A model generated the notes under the pieces. It saw only the letters and a list, made by a program, of their open reading frames with translations. It had not been told where the DNA came from and did no database searches. 64,000 bases of DNA from Intestinimonas sp. (lineage in GTDB: Bacteria > Bacillota > Clostridia > Oscillospirales > Oscillospiraceae): contig JALCSB010000010.1 of the NCBI GenBank assembly GCA_022653075.1, forward strand, positions 44,932 to 108,931. The letters are read 5' to 3'. Of the stretch, positions 33,423 to 41,807 are shown one piece after another (the stretch's first letter is position 1; each line of letters opens with the position of its first letter). Made by a program: the position numbers and the translations under genes.

Positions 33423-34762
33423 GCTTTCGCCTCCTTTGCCTTTTTCTTAGCCGCAAGGCCGCGAATCTCGAACTTGGCCATGCGGAAAGACTGGACCAGA
33501 TGGAGACGGGCCGGGCAAATGTAGTTGCAGGAGCCGCACTCCATACAATCCATAACGTTGAAGGCTTCGACGGCCTCCCACTGGCGTTTTTCCGCATACA
33601 TGTGCATGTAGACGGGAGTCAGGTGCATGGGGCAGACATTGACGCAGCGACCGCAGCGCAGGCAGGTCTGTTCCGTGTCCTGAATGGCGGCTTCTTCATC
33701 CGTGAGCGCCAGCAGCGCATTGGTCCCCTTCATCATGGGGGCATCCAGATTGAACTGCGGATTGCCCATCATGGGGCCACCCATCAGCAGACGCTGAGGA
33801 TCAACCTTGAAGCCGCCGGCCTGCTTGATAAGATGGGTCAGAGGCGTGCCAATGGGGGCCATCACATTCTGTGGGCGCTCCATGGCACCGCCGGTCAGGG
33901 TAACGATACGCTGAGTCAGGGGCTTGCCCTCCACAACGGCGTCATACACCGCGGCGGAGGTAGCGGCATTGAAGACACAGCAGCCTACGTCGGCGGGCAG
34001 ACCGCCGGGAGGAACCTGGCGGCCGGTGATCCGCTGAATCAGCTGCTTCTCAGCGCCCTGCGGATACCTGGTCTTGAGGACCTCGATCTTGACGCTGGTG
34101 TCTCCGTCGGGGATCAGACTGCGCAGATGCTCAACCGCGTCGAGTTTGTTGCCCTCAATGCCAATCGTGGCAACGGGCAGACCCAGCACGCGGGTCAGCA
34201 GACGAACACCGCCCAATACAGCCTCGCCGCGCTCCAGCATGAGCCGGTGGTCAGCTGTGATGTACGGTTCGCACTCTGCGCCATTAATGATAATGGTGTC
34301 GGCCTTACCGACCGCACCACCGAGCTTGACGTGGGTGGGGAAGCCCGCGCCGCCCATACCAGTGATACCTGCATTCTTGATGATGTCGATAATCTCCTGA
34401 GGGGTCAGGCTGTCAACGTTCTCACGATGCGCGATAGAGGGGTGGGGAGTGTCCTTAAAATCGTTCTCGATGACAACGGACATCATCTTGTCGCCGCCCG
34501 CATGGGGCCGAGGCTCCACGGCAACAACCTTACCGGATACACTGGCATGAATGGGCGCGCCCAGACCGGCGGTTTCACCGATCTGCTGTCCGACTGTAAC
34601 CTCATCGCCAACTGCGACGATGGGCTTACATGGCGCGCCAACATGCATGGACATAGGAATTACCACCTGTGCGGGAGCTTCATCCAACGGAACAACAGCT
34701 TTATGTTCCGTGGCCTCTTTGTGCTCGGCGGGGTGGACGCCGCCAAAAAACTTATAGCTCAT
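33419..34762 (-). CDS. rnfC: Rnf complex NADH-oxidoreductase subunit RnfC
   Basis: 447 aa. An N-terminal lipoyl/barrel-like domain precedes the NADH/FMN-binding region (GITGMGGAGFPTHVKL, ECEPYITADHRLMLE). Two 4Fe-4S motifs lie near the C-terminus (CLRCGRCVNVCP, CMECGSCNYICP). RnfC connects the complex to NAD. Start ATG 34762 behind GAGGTGAT; the longer in-frame ATG at 34867 is upstream of the promoter and is rejected. First gene of the operon. Confidence 0.95.
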   Translation of the reverse strand: MSYKFFGGVHPAEHKEATEHKAVVPLDEAPAQVVIPMSMHVGAPCKPIVAVGDEVTVGQQIGETAGLGAPIHASVSGKVVAVEPRPHAGGDKMMSVVIENDFKDTPHPSIAHRENVDSLTPQEIIDIIKNAGITGMGGAGFPTHVKLGGAVGKADTIIINGAECEPYITADHRLMLERGEAVLGGVRLLTRVLGLPVATIGIEGNKLDAVEHLRSLIPDGDTSVKIEVLKTRYPQGAEKQLIQRITGRQVPPGGLPADVGCCVFNAATSAAVYDAVVEGKPLTQRIVTLTGGAMERPQNVMAPIGTPLTHLIKQAGGFKVDPQRLLMGGPMMGNPQFNLDAPMMKGTNALLALTDEEAAIQDTEQTCLRCGRCVNVCPMHLTPVYMHMYAEKRQWEAVEAFNVMDCMECGSCNYICPARLHLVQSFRMAKFEIRGLAAKKKAKEAKA

Positions 34763-34828
34763 AGCATCACCTCTGTCATGACTTGTACTTCTCTCATTTC
34801 CCCACGATTCAACCTCTGAATCTTTCTT

Positions 34829-34857
34829 ATCATAGCTCTCTTCCACAAAAATGTCCA
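34829..34857 (-). promoter_or_regulatory. Sigma-A promoter of rnfCDGEAB
   Basis: Minus strand -35 TGGACA (34857-34852), 17-base spacer, -10 TATGAT (34834-34829), about 65 bases upstream of rnfC. Confidence 0.7.
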
Positions 34858-35021
34858 GTGATTCCATGCAAAAAGCTACAATTTCACAGATAATCTTTTT
34901 TCCATTTCCATGCGATATGGACGAAATTTCAACTATATTGTTTAAATACCCAATGTCTGGCTGCCCTGCATTTTTTATTGTTGGGTAAAACGCAGAAAAT
35001 TTTTTAAATTCTCAATTTCGA

Positions 35022-35050
35022 TTGACACGCCATGCCGTCTAAGATATAAT
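35022..35050 (+). promoter_or_regulatory. Sigma-A promoter of the ilv operon
   Basis: Perfect -35 TTGACA (35022-35027), 17-base spacer, perfect -10 TATAAT (35045-35050). Drives the T-box leader. Confidence 0.9.
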
Positions 35051-35059
35051 GTGGTGCAA

Positions 35060-35320
35060 TTCTAACATAGTTAAAGCGGAACAAGATATAAATTGGCAAT
35101 GACCGGGTAAGTATGGTATCCCCGCAAGCGTAGAGAGAAAGCGGCTGGTGTGAGCTTTCGTGAGGAGGTACCGGAACGTCGCCCGTGAGCCGTCTGGTCG
35201 AACCGAGTAGGCTGGAACGGTCTCCCCCTCCGTTATCGGGGTTTGAGAGCACGGCCTCCGGCCGTGAATTTAGGTGGTACCACGGAGTAAGACTTCGTCC
35301 TAGCAGGACGAGGTCTTTTT
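35060..35320 (+). promoter_or_regulatory. T-box leader of the ilvB1-N1-B2-N2-C operon
   Basis: Antiterminator motif AGGTGGTACCACGG (35272-35285) and terminator hairpin GACTTCGTCCT/AGGACGAGGTC (35291-35301 with 35305-35315) followed by T5. Stem I has an AGTA motif on its 5' strand. The candidate specifier GTC (35178-35180) follows GGAAC and precedes the CCCG of stem I, the same place as in the valS leader, so valine limitation is the likely signal. An Ile or Leu reading in another register cannot be excluded without folding. Confidence 0.88.
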
Positions 35321-35375
35321 GCTTATCCGGGGTTAAATTATTGAAGTAATACAACTGTCAAAGGAGATGGCGGAT

Positions 35376-36998
35376 ATGCTCAGCGGCGCGCAGGTTTTAA
35401 TGGAGAGCCTTCAGCGGGAACATGTGACTCATATTTTCGGCTATGCCGGGGCTACCATTTGCCCGGCTGTGGACGCGCTGGCCGCCGCGGACATTGGCTA
35501 TACCTTGGTCCGTACCGAGCAGAATGCCGGCCATATGGCTTCCGGTTACGCCCGGATTACCGGCAAGCCGGGGGTCTGCATGGTAACCTCCGGCCCCGGC
35601 GCCACCAATCTCATCACCGGTATCGCCACCGCCTATATGGACAGCATCCCTATGGTTGCCATTACCGGCCAGGTGCAGAGTTATCTGCTGGGCCGTGATA
35701 TTTTTCAGGAGGTCGACATCACCGGTGCGGTAGCCCCCTTCACCAAGCACAGCTATCTCGTAAAGGACGCGGGCAATATCCCGCAGATTGTGAAGGAAGC
35801 CTTTCTGATCGCCTCCACCGGCCGTCAGGGTCCCGTATTGATTGATTTGCCCATTGACATCCAGAAGCAGATGGTTGAACCACACTATCCTGATTCGGTG
35901 GAGATTCGAGGCTATAAGCCCAGCGTAAAGGGCAACGAATTGCAGGTCCGCCGGGTAATACAGGCTATATCTGCCGCTCATCGCCCTTTGCTCTGCGCCG
36001 GCGGTGGCCTCTTCAGTGCCGGCGGGCAGGCTGATCTGGAGGAATTGGCCGTTACCGCGGGCATCCCCGTGGTAACCACTATGATGGGGCTGGGCCTGCT
36101 GCCCACCGATCATCCGATGAATATGGGCATGATCGGCGCTTTCGGTACGCCGCTGGCCAACGTGGCGCTGGATACCACGGACCTGCTTATCATCGCCGGG
36201 GCCCGGGCGGCCGACCGGGCGATCTCCGCCCCCAGAGAGATCGCCCGCCGTACCAAAACGGTCCATATCGACGTGGACCCGGCGGAAATCGGTAAAAATA
36301 TGTTTCCCACCGTCCCGGTGGTGGGCAATGTGAAGGTCATTCTAAACCAGCTGCTGGCCCGTCATCCCAAAGCTGACACCACCGACTGGCTGGCTGAGCT
36401 TCAGCCCCGCCGCCGGAAGGAGCTTCAGAATACTCCTCCCCATCCCCGCACCGTGGGAGTCGATCCCGCCGCGCTCATGCGCGGGCTGGGCGGTTGGCTG
36501 GATGAAAATGCCTGTGTGTGTGTGGACGTGGGGCAAAACCAAATCTGGGCAGCCCGGTACCTGCCCCTGCGCCGGGGACGTTTTCTCACCTCGGGCGGCT
36601 TAGGCACCATGGGCTACTCTCTCCCCGCCGCGCTGGGTGTTAAGGTTGCCCAGCCGGAGCGTCAGACCGTGGTCGTTTGCGGTGACGGCAGTTTCCAGAT
36701 GTCCATGAACGAGCTTGCCACGCTCTGCGCCATGGGCGCGGACGTAAAAATCGTCATCCTTGAAAATGGGGTGCTGGGACTCGTCAATCAGATCCAGCAT
36801 AGCTCGTACAGCGGACCCTTCGGCGTAGCCCTCACCGGCTCCCCGGATTTCTCCGCCGTGGCCGCCGCCTATGGCATCTCCTGCGGCACTGCTTCCTCCA
36901 ACGACGAGCTGGACAAAGCGCTGGACCAGATGTTCGGCTCTCCGGGTCCTTATCTCCTCACCTGTACGGTGGACCCGGACGCTTCGACCAACGACTGA
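35376..36998 (+). CDS. ilvB: Acetolactate synthase large subunit, first (divergent) copy
   Basis: 540 aa thiamine-diphosphate enzyme that condenses pyruvate to acetolactate, or pyruvate plus 2-oxobutyrate. The catalytic Glu is in TEQNAGHMASGYAR; the TPP motif is GDGSFQMSMNEL to LENGVLGLV. Several positions differ from canonical AHAS: GYAGATICPAVDAL instead of GYPGG, MIGAFGTP instead of MLGMHG, and GARAADRA instead of GCRFSDR. It is thus an AHAS-like paralogue of the copy at 37585. Start ATG 35376, nine bases after GGAG; the ATG at 35367 abuts the site. First gene behind the T-box. Confidence 0.88.
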   Translation: MLSGAQVLMESLQREHVTHIFGYAGATICPAVDALAAADIGYTLVRTEQNAGHMASGYARITGKPGVCMVTSGPGATNLITGIATAYMDSIPMVAITGQVQSYLLGRDIFQEVDITGAVAPFTKHSYLVKDAGNIPQIVKEAFLIASTGRQGPVLIDLPIDIQKQMVEPHYPDSVEIRGYKPSVKGNELQVRRVIQAISAAHRPLLCAGGGLFSAGGQADLEELAVTAGIPVVTTMMGLGLLPTDHPMNMGMIGAFGTPLANVALDTTDLLIIAGARAADRAISAPREIARRTKTVHIDVDPAEIGKNMFPTVPVVGNVKVILNQLLARHPKADTTDWLAELQPRRRKELQNTPPHPRTVGVDPAALMRGLGGWLDENACVCVDVGQNQIWAARYLPLRRGRFLTSGGLGTMGYSLPAALGVKVAQPERQTVVVCGDGSFQMSMNELATLCAMGADVKIVILENGVLGLVNQIQHSSYSGPFGVALTGSPDFSAVAAAYGISCGTASSNDELDKALDQMFGSPGPYLLTCTVDPDASTND

Positions 36999-37012
36999 AA
37001 GGAGAGGGCACC

Positions 37013-37498
37013 ATGAAACAGACTATTTCCGTGCTGGTGGAAAATCAGGCCGGCGTCCTCAACCGTATTACCGGCCTGTTTTCCCGCCGCGCTTTTAATA
37101 TTGAGAGCTTAGCCGTAGGCGTAACCGATGACAAGAGCGTCTCCCGGATTACGATTATTGTGGACAGCGGAAACAATGTGGTGGAGCAGGTGGAAAAGCA
37201 GCTCAATAAGCTGGTAGACGTCATCAAGGTCCGCACACTGGAGGAAAAAAATCTCATCGGACGTGAGCTTATCATTATTAAGGTTTCCGCCACTACCAAA
37301 ACCCGGCAGGATATTTCCAATCTATGCCAGATTATGGGTGCCCGTATTGATGATATCACCAGCACCTCCATGACGCTGGAGTTGTCCGATACACCGGACC
37401 GGGTAGATTTGTTTGAGAGCCTGCTGCGTCCCTTCTCCATTCTGGAGGTCGCCCGCACGGGCGTCATCGCCGTTCAGAAGGGCAGCGGGAAAATATAG
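37013..37498 (+). CDS. ilvN: Acetolactate synthase regulatory subunit, first copy
   Basis: 161 aa with an N-terminal ACT domain (ISVLVENQAGVLNRITGLFSRR, FNIESLAVG) and the IlvH-type C-terminal domain (GARIDDITSTSMTLELSDTP, RTGVIAVQKG). It activates the large subunit and gives valine feedback inhibition. ATG behind AAAGGAGAGGG, 14 bases after ilvB1. Pairing with the divergent ilvB1 copy is inferred from order. Confidence 0.93.
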   Translation: MKQTISVLVENQAGVLNRITGLFSRRAFNIESLAVGVTDDKSVSRITIIVDSGNNVVEQVEKQLNKLVDVIKVRTLEEKNLIGRELIIIKVSATTKTRQDISNLCQIMGARIDDITSTSMTLELSDTPDRVDLFESLLRPFSILEVARTGVIAVQKGSGKI

Positions 37499-37584
37499 CG
37501 TAAACGACACCACGCAGGAAAAACGCAAGCGGCCGTTCTGGAGCGGCGGCTGCGTGTCATTCTCGCACAAGGAGGCGCGAAGTT

Positions 37585-39291
37585 ATGAAAATAAGGGCTA
37601 CACAAGCCATTTTGGAGTGCCTGCTGGAGCAGGGCGTCGACACGATCTTCGGCTACCCCGGCGGTACTATTTTGAACGTCTATGATGAACTCTACCGGTA
37701 TCAGGATAAGCTTCGGCATATCCTAACCGCCCATGAGCAGGGTGCCGCCCATGCCGCCGACGGTTACGCCCGCTCCACTGGAAAAGTGGGGGTGTGCTTC
37801 GCCACCTCCGGCCCCGGCGCCACCAACCTGACCACCGGCATCGCAACCGCTTACATGGATTCCTCTCCCGTGGTGTTCATTACCTGCAACGTGGGGGAAA
37901 AGGTGCTGGGAAAGGACGCATTTCAAGAGGTGGACATCACCGGCATCGCCTCCCCCATTACCAAGGCCACCTACCTGGTGCGGGACCCCAATGATATTCC
38001 GGACATCATCCGCGAAGCTTTTGCCGTAGCCGCCATGGGCCGTCCGGGCCCAGTACTCATTGACTTTCTTAAAAACGTCACCGCATTGGACGTAATGGTG
38101 GACTACGAATATCTGCCGAAGACGGAGCATCCCTTCCATGGCCGCTTGGCCAAACTCAAAAAGCGCTCCGGCTGGGACCTGAAAACACCGGAACCCAACG
38201 CTGACGACGTGGACCAGCTGGTCCGGATGATTGGAGCATCCCAAAAGCCCTTTCTTATCTGCGGCGGCGGTGTGGTCCGCAGCCGCGCCCACCGGGAATT
38301 TCTGGAGTTTGCGCAGCGCATGGATGCGCCGGTGGCCATCACGGCCATGGGCGGCGGTGGGTTCCCGGGCGGTCATCCGCTGACCACCGGAATGCTGGGC
38401 ATGCACGGTTCGCGGCCCTCTAATATCGCCTGCGACACTTGCGACCTGCTCATTGCCGTGGGCTGCCGCTTCTCCGACCGGGTGGCCACGGTGCCGGAAA
38501 CCTTTGCGCATCAGGCCAAAATAGTCCATATCGATATCGACCGGGCAGAGATCGATAAGAACGTGCAGACAGATCACCATATTGTGGGTGATGCCAAGCG
38601 GGTTCTTCAACTCCTCAACGCCCGTATTTCCCAGGCCGACCACACGGAATGGAAACAGTTTGTCTTTTCTCACCGTGCCCCGCCCGCCCAGGGTACCGGT
38701 TTGCTTACCCCCTGTGATATCATCGGCACCATTCGAAACACCGCGCCCGGCGACTCCATTGTGGTTACCGACGTGGGGCAGCATCAGATGTGGAGCATCC
38801 AGTACTTCCACTTCGACTATCCCGGGCAGCTTATTACCAGCGGCGGCTTCGGCACCATGGGCTTTGGCCTGGGCGCCGCCATCGGCGCCAAAATGGGAAA
38901 TCCCGGCAAGGTCGTCCTGCATATGACGGGTGACGGCTGTTTCCGTATGAACGGCCAGGAACTGGCCACCGTCTCCCACTACGACATCCCTATCATTACC
39001 GTTATTTTCAACAATCACACCTTGGGCATGGTCCACCAGTGGCAGAATCTTCTGTACGGCGGGCGCTTTTCCCAAACCGACCTGAATTTCGCGCCGGACT
39101 TTGTCAAGCTGGCGGAGGCCTATGGTATCCGTGGCCGCCGGGTTACCACCCGCGCTGAGATGGAGGGGGCCATGCACGACGCCCTCTCCTGCGGACACGC
39201 CTGCGTTATCGAATGCATCATTGACACGGATGAGACGGTACGCCCCATGGTTTCCGCAGGCAAACCACTCACCGACTTTCTGCTGGACTAG
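37585..39291 (+). CDS. ilvB: Acetolactate synthase large subunit, second (canonical) copy
   Basis: 568 aa. Canonical motifs: FGYPGGTILNVYDEL, catalytic Glu in HEQGAAHAADGYAR, GMLGMHGSRPSN, GCRFSDRVAT, and TPP motif GDGCFRMNGQEL to FNNHTLGMV. This should be the main biosynthetic AHAS. The segment usually reading GQVPTxLIGTDAFQE is CNVGEKVLGKDAFQE here. ATG preceded by AAGGAGGCG; 86 bases separate it from ilvN1. Confidence 0.95.
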   Translation: MKIRATQAILECLLEQGVDTIFGYPGGTILNVYDELYRYQDKLRHILTAHEQGAAHAADGYARSTGKVGVCFATSGPGATNLTTGIATAYMDSSPVVFITCNVGEKVLGKDAFQEVDITGIASPITKATYLVRDPNDIPDIIREAFAVAAMGRPGPVLIDFLKNVTALDVMVDYEYLPKTEHPFHGRLAKLKKRSGWDLKTPEPNADDVDQLVRMIGASQKPFLICGGGVVRSRAHREFLEFAQRMDAPVAITAMGGGGFPGGHPLTTGMLGMHGSRPSNIACDTCDLLIAVGCRFSDRVATVPETFAHQAKIVHIDIDRAEIDKNVQTDHHIVGDAKRVLQLLNARISQADHTEWKQFVFSHRAPPAQGTGLLTPCDIIGTIRNTAPGDSIVVTDVGQHQMWSIQYFHFDYPGQLITSGGFGTMGFGLGAAIGAKMGNPGKVVLHMTGDGCFRMNGQELATVSHYDIPIITVIFNNHTLGMVHQWQNLLYGGRFSQTDLNFAPDFVKLAEAYGIRGRRVTTRAEMEGAMHDALSCGHACVIECIIDTDETVRPMVSAGKPLTDFLLD

Positions 39292-39301
39292 GAGGGCAGT
39301 C

Positions 39302-39856
39302 ATGAAGAATGAACAGAATGCGTACATCCTCTCCATCCTGGTAGAAAATACGCCAGGTGTACTCAGCCAAGTGGCTCGGCTGTTTTCCCGCAAGGGGTAT
39401 AATATCGACTCCATTGCCTCCGGCACCACGGAGGACCCGCTCGTTACCCGCATCACCATTGTCATTGCGGGCGACGAGGGCATGATTACTCACATTACCG
39501 CCCAGCTGCGCAAGCTGCTTCCGGTCATTTCCGTCAAGGTTCTTTCCACAGCCAACTCCGTCCAGCGGGAACTGGTTTTGGTAAAAGTACGGGCCGAAAC
39601 ACGGGAGAAGAAGGACGAGATTATTCAGACCGCCAACGTGTTCCGCGCCAGCGTGGTGGATATGAGCCGCGAAACTCTCACGATCGCCATCATCGGCGAC
39701 GAGGGCAAGGCCGCCGCCCTGTTGGACCTGCTGCGTGACTTGGGTATTCTGGAAGTAGTAAGAACGGGTACGATCGCCATCGAACGAGGGCGTAACACCA
39801 TATATGACAACAACAAAGAAAAAGGAGAGTTTAACTATGGCAAAAATGTACTATGA
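39302..39856 (+). CDS. ilvN: Acetolactate synthase regulatory subunit, second copy
   Basis: 184 aa. ACT domain ([31 protein letters not shown]), C-terminal domain ([30 protein letters not shown]). Longer than the first copy because its reading frame runs 20 bases into ilvC, giving a tail ending YGKNVL. ATG 39302 behind AGGAGGGC. Confidence 0.93.
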   Translation: MKNEQNAYILSILVENTPGVLSQVARLFSRKGYNIDSIASGTTEDPLVTRITIVIAGDEGMITHITAQLRKLLPVISVKVLSTANSVQRELVLVKVRAETREKKDEIIQTANVFRASVVDMSRETLTIAIIGDEGKAAALLDLLRDLGILEVVRTGTIAIERGRNTIYDNNKEKGEFNYGKNVL

Positions 39857-40856
39857 GAAAGACTGTGAACTGAGCTATCTCAACGGTAGAAAAATCGCCA
39901 TTATCGGCTATGGCTCACAGGGCCATGCCCATGCCCTTAACTTGAAAGACTCCGGCTGCGATGTAGTCGTCGGTCTGCGTCAAGGTTCCAAAAGCTGGGC
40001 GGTAGCGGAAAAGGCCGGACTAAAGGTCATGACCATTCCCGAGGCCGCCAAGTGGGGCGACATCGTCATGATCCTCATTAACGACGAGGTTCAGGCCGAT
40101 GTTTACAAGCGCGATATCGCCCCCTACATGACCGAGGGGAAGGCTCTGGCTTTCGCCCACGGCTTCAATATCCGCTATCAGCAGATTGTTCCTCCCGCCG
40201 GCGTAGATGTGTTTATGGCCGCCCCCAAGGGACCCGGCCACACTGTACGCAGCCAGTACGTAAACGGCAAGGGCGTACCTTGCCTGGTCGCTGTGGAACA
40301 GAACGCCACCGGCAACGCCTATAAGATCGCTCTGGCCTACATCGCCGGCATCGGCGGCGCCCGCGCCGGTATTATGGAGACCACCTTCCACGATGAAACC
40401 GAGACCGACCTCTTCGGTGAGCAGTGCGTCCTGTGCGGCGGCGTGGTGGACCTGATGCGCTGCGGCTTCGAGACCCTGGTGGACGCGGGCTACGAACCTG
40501 AAAACGCCTATTTTGAGTGCATCCATGAAATGAAGCTTATCGTAGACCTCATCAACAAGGGCGGCGTGGCCATGATGAACTACTCCATCTCCGACACCGC
40601 TGAGTACGGTGAGTACGTCTCTGGTCCCCGCGTCCTCCCCTACGAGGAAACCAAGAAGAACATGCGCGCGGTCCTTTCCGATATCCAGGACGGTACATTC
40701 GCCGGCAAGTGGATCGCAGAGAACAAAAACGGCCGCACGTTCTTTAACTCCAAGCGCGCAGCGCTAAAGAAGCACCCCATGGAGATTGTGGGCGCTGAAC
40801 TGCGTAAGAACATGGTCTGGGGCGAGGACGCCGACCCCGATACCGCATCCAACTAA
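39837..40856 (+). CDS. ilvC: Ketol-acid reductoisomerase, class I
   Basis: 339 aa. NADP-binding [17 protein letters not shown] with the QGSKSW loop, and metal ligands in [14 protein letters not shown] and [12 protein letters not shown]. The loop serines suggest NADPH preference. Start ATG 39837 behind AAAGGAGAG, overlapping ilvN2 by 20 bases. Converts acetolactate to dihydroxyisovalerate. Last gene before a strong terminator. Confidence 0.96.
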   Translation: MAKMYYEKDCELSYLNGRKIAIIGYGSQGHAHALNLKDSGCDVVVGLRQGSKSWAVAEKAGLKVMTIPEAAKWGDIVMILINDEVQADVYKRDIAPYMTEGKALAFAHGFNIRYQQIVPPAGVDVFMAAPKGPGHTVRSQYVNGKGVPCLVAVEQNATGNAYKIALAYIAGIGGARAGIMETTFHDETETDLFGEQCVLCGGVVDLMRCGFETLVDAGYEPENAYFECIHEMKLIVDLINKGGVAMMNYSISDTAEYGEYVSGPRVLPYEETKKNMRAVLSDIQDGTFAGKWIAENKNGRTFFNSKRAALKKHPMEIVGAELRKNMVWGEDADPDTASN

Positions 40857-40866
40857 ACCTACGGAT

Positions 40867-40904
40867 AAAAAACCGCCTGTCCCAATTGGGACAGGCGGTT
40901 TTTT
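40867..40904 (+). terminator. Terminator after ilvC (38-base perfect palindrome)
   Basis: Arms 40867-40885 and 40886-40904, with A6 on one side and T6 on the other. Bidirectional; also ends the converging GntR transcript. Confidence 0.9.
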
Positions 40905-40993
40905 ATCCACAGAGGGCAGGCATCTTTTTTACCGGCACAGTGAAAGGCGCATGGCAGTGATTGGCGGCATGGACCGCCAAGTCGTCCACCTCC

Positions 40994-41677
40994 TCAGTCG
41001 TCCCTTTTCAGCTCCAGCACATCGATGCTGTGATGCATGTGAATCGCCATGGCATGCTCCGCGCCGCTCTCATCCCGCCTGCGGAAAAATTCCAGCAGGA
41101 GCGCGTGGTCCTTTCTTGTATCATCGGCCAGTTGATCCGCATGGCCGCCGGAAACGATGGCGGAGGCAACCGCCTGGTTAATTATCGGCAGCAGCCGCAC
41201 CATAAATTCGTTGTGGGTAGCGCGGACGATGGCCGCGTGGAATTCCCGATCGGCCTCGGTCCGGTCGCGCCCCGCCCGGATACGCCGCTCTACCTCCGCC
41301 CCACATGCTAAAATCTCCGACAGCTCCGATTCTGTGGCCCGCCGGCAGGCCAGACGTGCGGCACTGGGCTCAAAAATCATCCGCAATTCAAACAGATCCC
41401 GCAGTTGTCCCCGCATCCGGTCCAGCCCGGAAAAGCCGAAATCATTGATGTTCCCCACCTGGTCCGACACAAAGGTCCCTCTGCCCCGCCGGACCATCAG
41501 AATGCCCTGGGTGGTCAACGCGCGGATAGCCTCCCGCAGGGTAGTGCGGCTGACCCCAAGCTGTTGGGACAGAACCATCTCGTTGGGTAGCTTCTCTCCC
41601 GGCCCGATCCGTTTCTCCACCACGATCATGGTATAGAGCCTCTGTGCAGTCTGCTGCGAAAGACTTTCCTTCTCCAT
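40994..41677 (-). CDS. GntR-family regulator, FadR/FCD subfamily
   Basis: 227 aa. Winged helix at residues 1-70 (LPNEMVLSQQLGVSRTTLREA, GILMVRRGRGTFV), then an FCD domain with metal-ligand residues in ADREFHAAIVRATHN and a C-terminal MHHSIDVLELK. FCD regulators sense small organic acids. It is divergent from ilvD, and the two promoters overlap around operator-like sequences, so it probably represses itself and ilvD. The ligand is unknown; a branched-chain pathway intermediate is a guess from context. Confidence 0.92.
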   Translation of the reverse strand: MEKESLSQQTAQRLYTMIVVEKRIGPGEKLPNEMVLSQQLGVSRTTLREAIRALTTQGILMVRRGRGTFVSDQVGNINDFGFSGLDRMRGQLRDLFELRMIFEPSAARLACRRATESELSEILACGAEVERRIRAGRDRTEADREFHAAIVRATHNEFMVRLLPIINQAVASAIVSGGHADQLADDTRKDHALLLEFFRRRDESGAEHAMAIHMHHSIDVLELKRDD

Positions 41678-41717
41678 TGCGACAACTCCGTTTTCTGCCT
41701 TTCGGCCGTTTTTTGGC

Positions 41718-41746
41718 TTGACATCCCTGTTTCTATCCTATAATAT
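41718..41746 (+). promoter_or_regulatory. Sigma-A promoter of ilvD
   Basis: -35 TTGACA (41718-41723). -10 is TATAAT (41739-41744, 15-base spacer) or TAATAT (41741-41746, 17-base spacer). Confidence 0.65.
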
Positions 41747-41763
41747 ATAGTCAGACAATTCAA
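41735..41763 (-). promoter_or_regulatory. Promoter of the FCD regulator, overlapping that of ilvD
   Basis: Minus strand -35 TTGAAT (41763-41758), 17-base spacer, -10 TAGGAT (41740-41735). It shares bases with the ilvD promoter on the other strand. Confidence 0.6.
41748..41758. promoter_or_regulatory. Candidate FCD-regulator operator 1
   Basis: TAGTCAGACAA fits the FadR/FCD-type consensus TNGTNNNACNA at all fixed positions. It overlaps the ilvD transcription start and the spacer of the regulator promoter. Confidence 0.6.
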
Positions 41764-41766
41764 GTG

Positions 41767-41777
41767 TAATCATACAA
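41767..41777. promoter_or_regulatory. Candidate FCD-regulator operator 2
   Basis: Read on the minus strand, TTGTATGATTA matches TNGTNNNACNA except at one position. Its centre is 19 bases from that of operator 1, close to two helical turns. Confidence 0.45.
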
Positions 41778-41807
41778 CTTTGGTTTTTTTATAAGGAGGT
41801 ATTTTCC

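Noticed and set aside
34763..35021. Additional small gene between rnfC and the ilv promoter
   Set aside because: Open frames here are short, lack ribosome-binding sites and include the rnf promoter; the stretch reads as AT-rich intergenic DNA.
40920..41310. Plus-strand frames opposite the FCD regulator
   Set aside because: No start signal, low complexity, and opposite an intact GntR-family gene.
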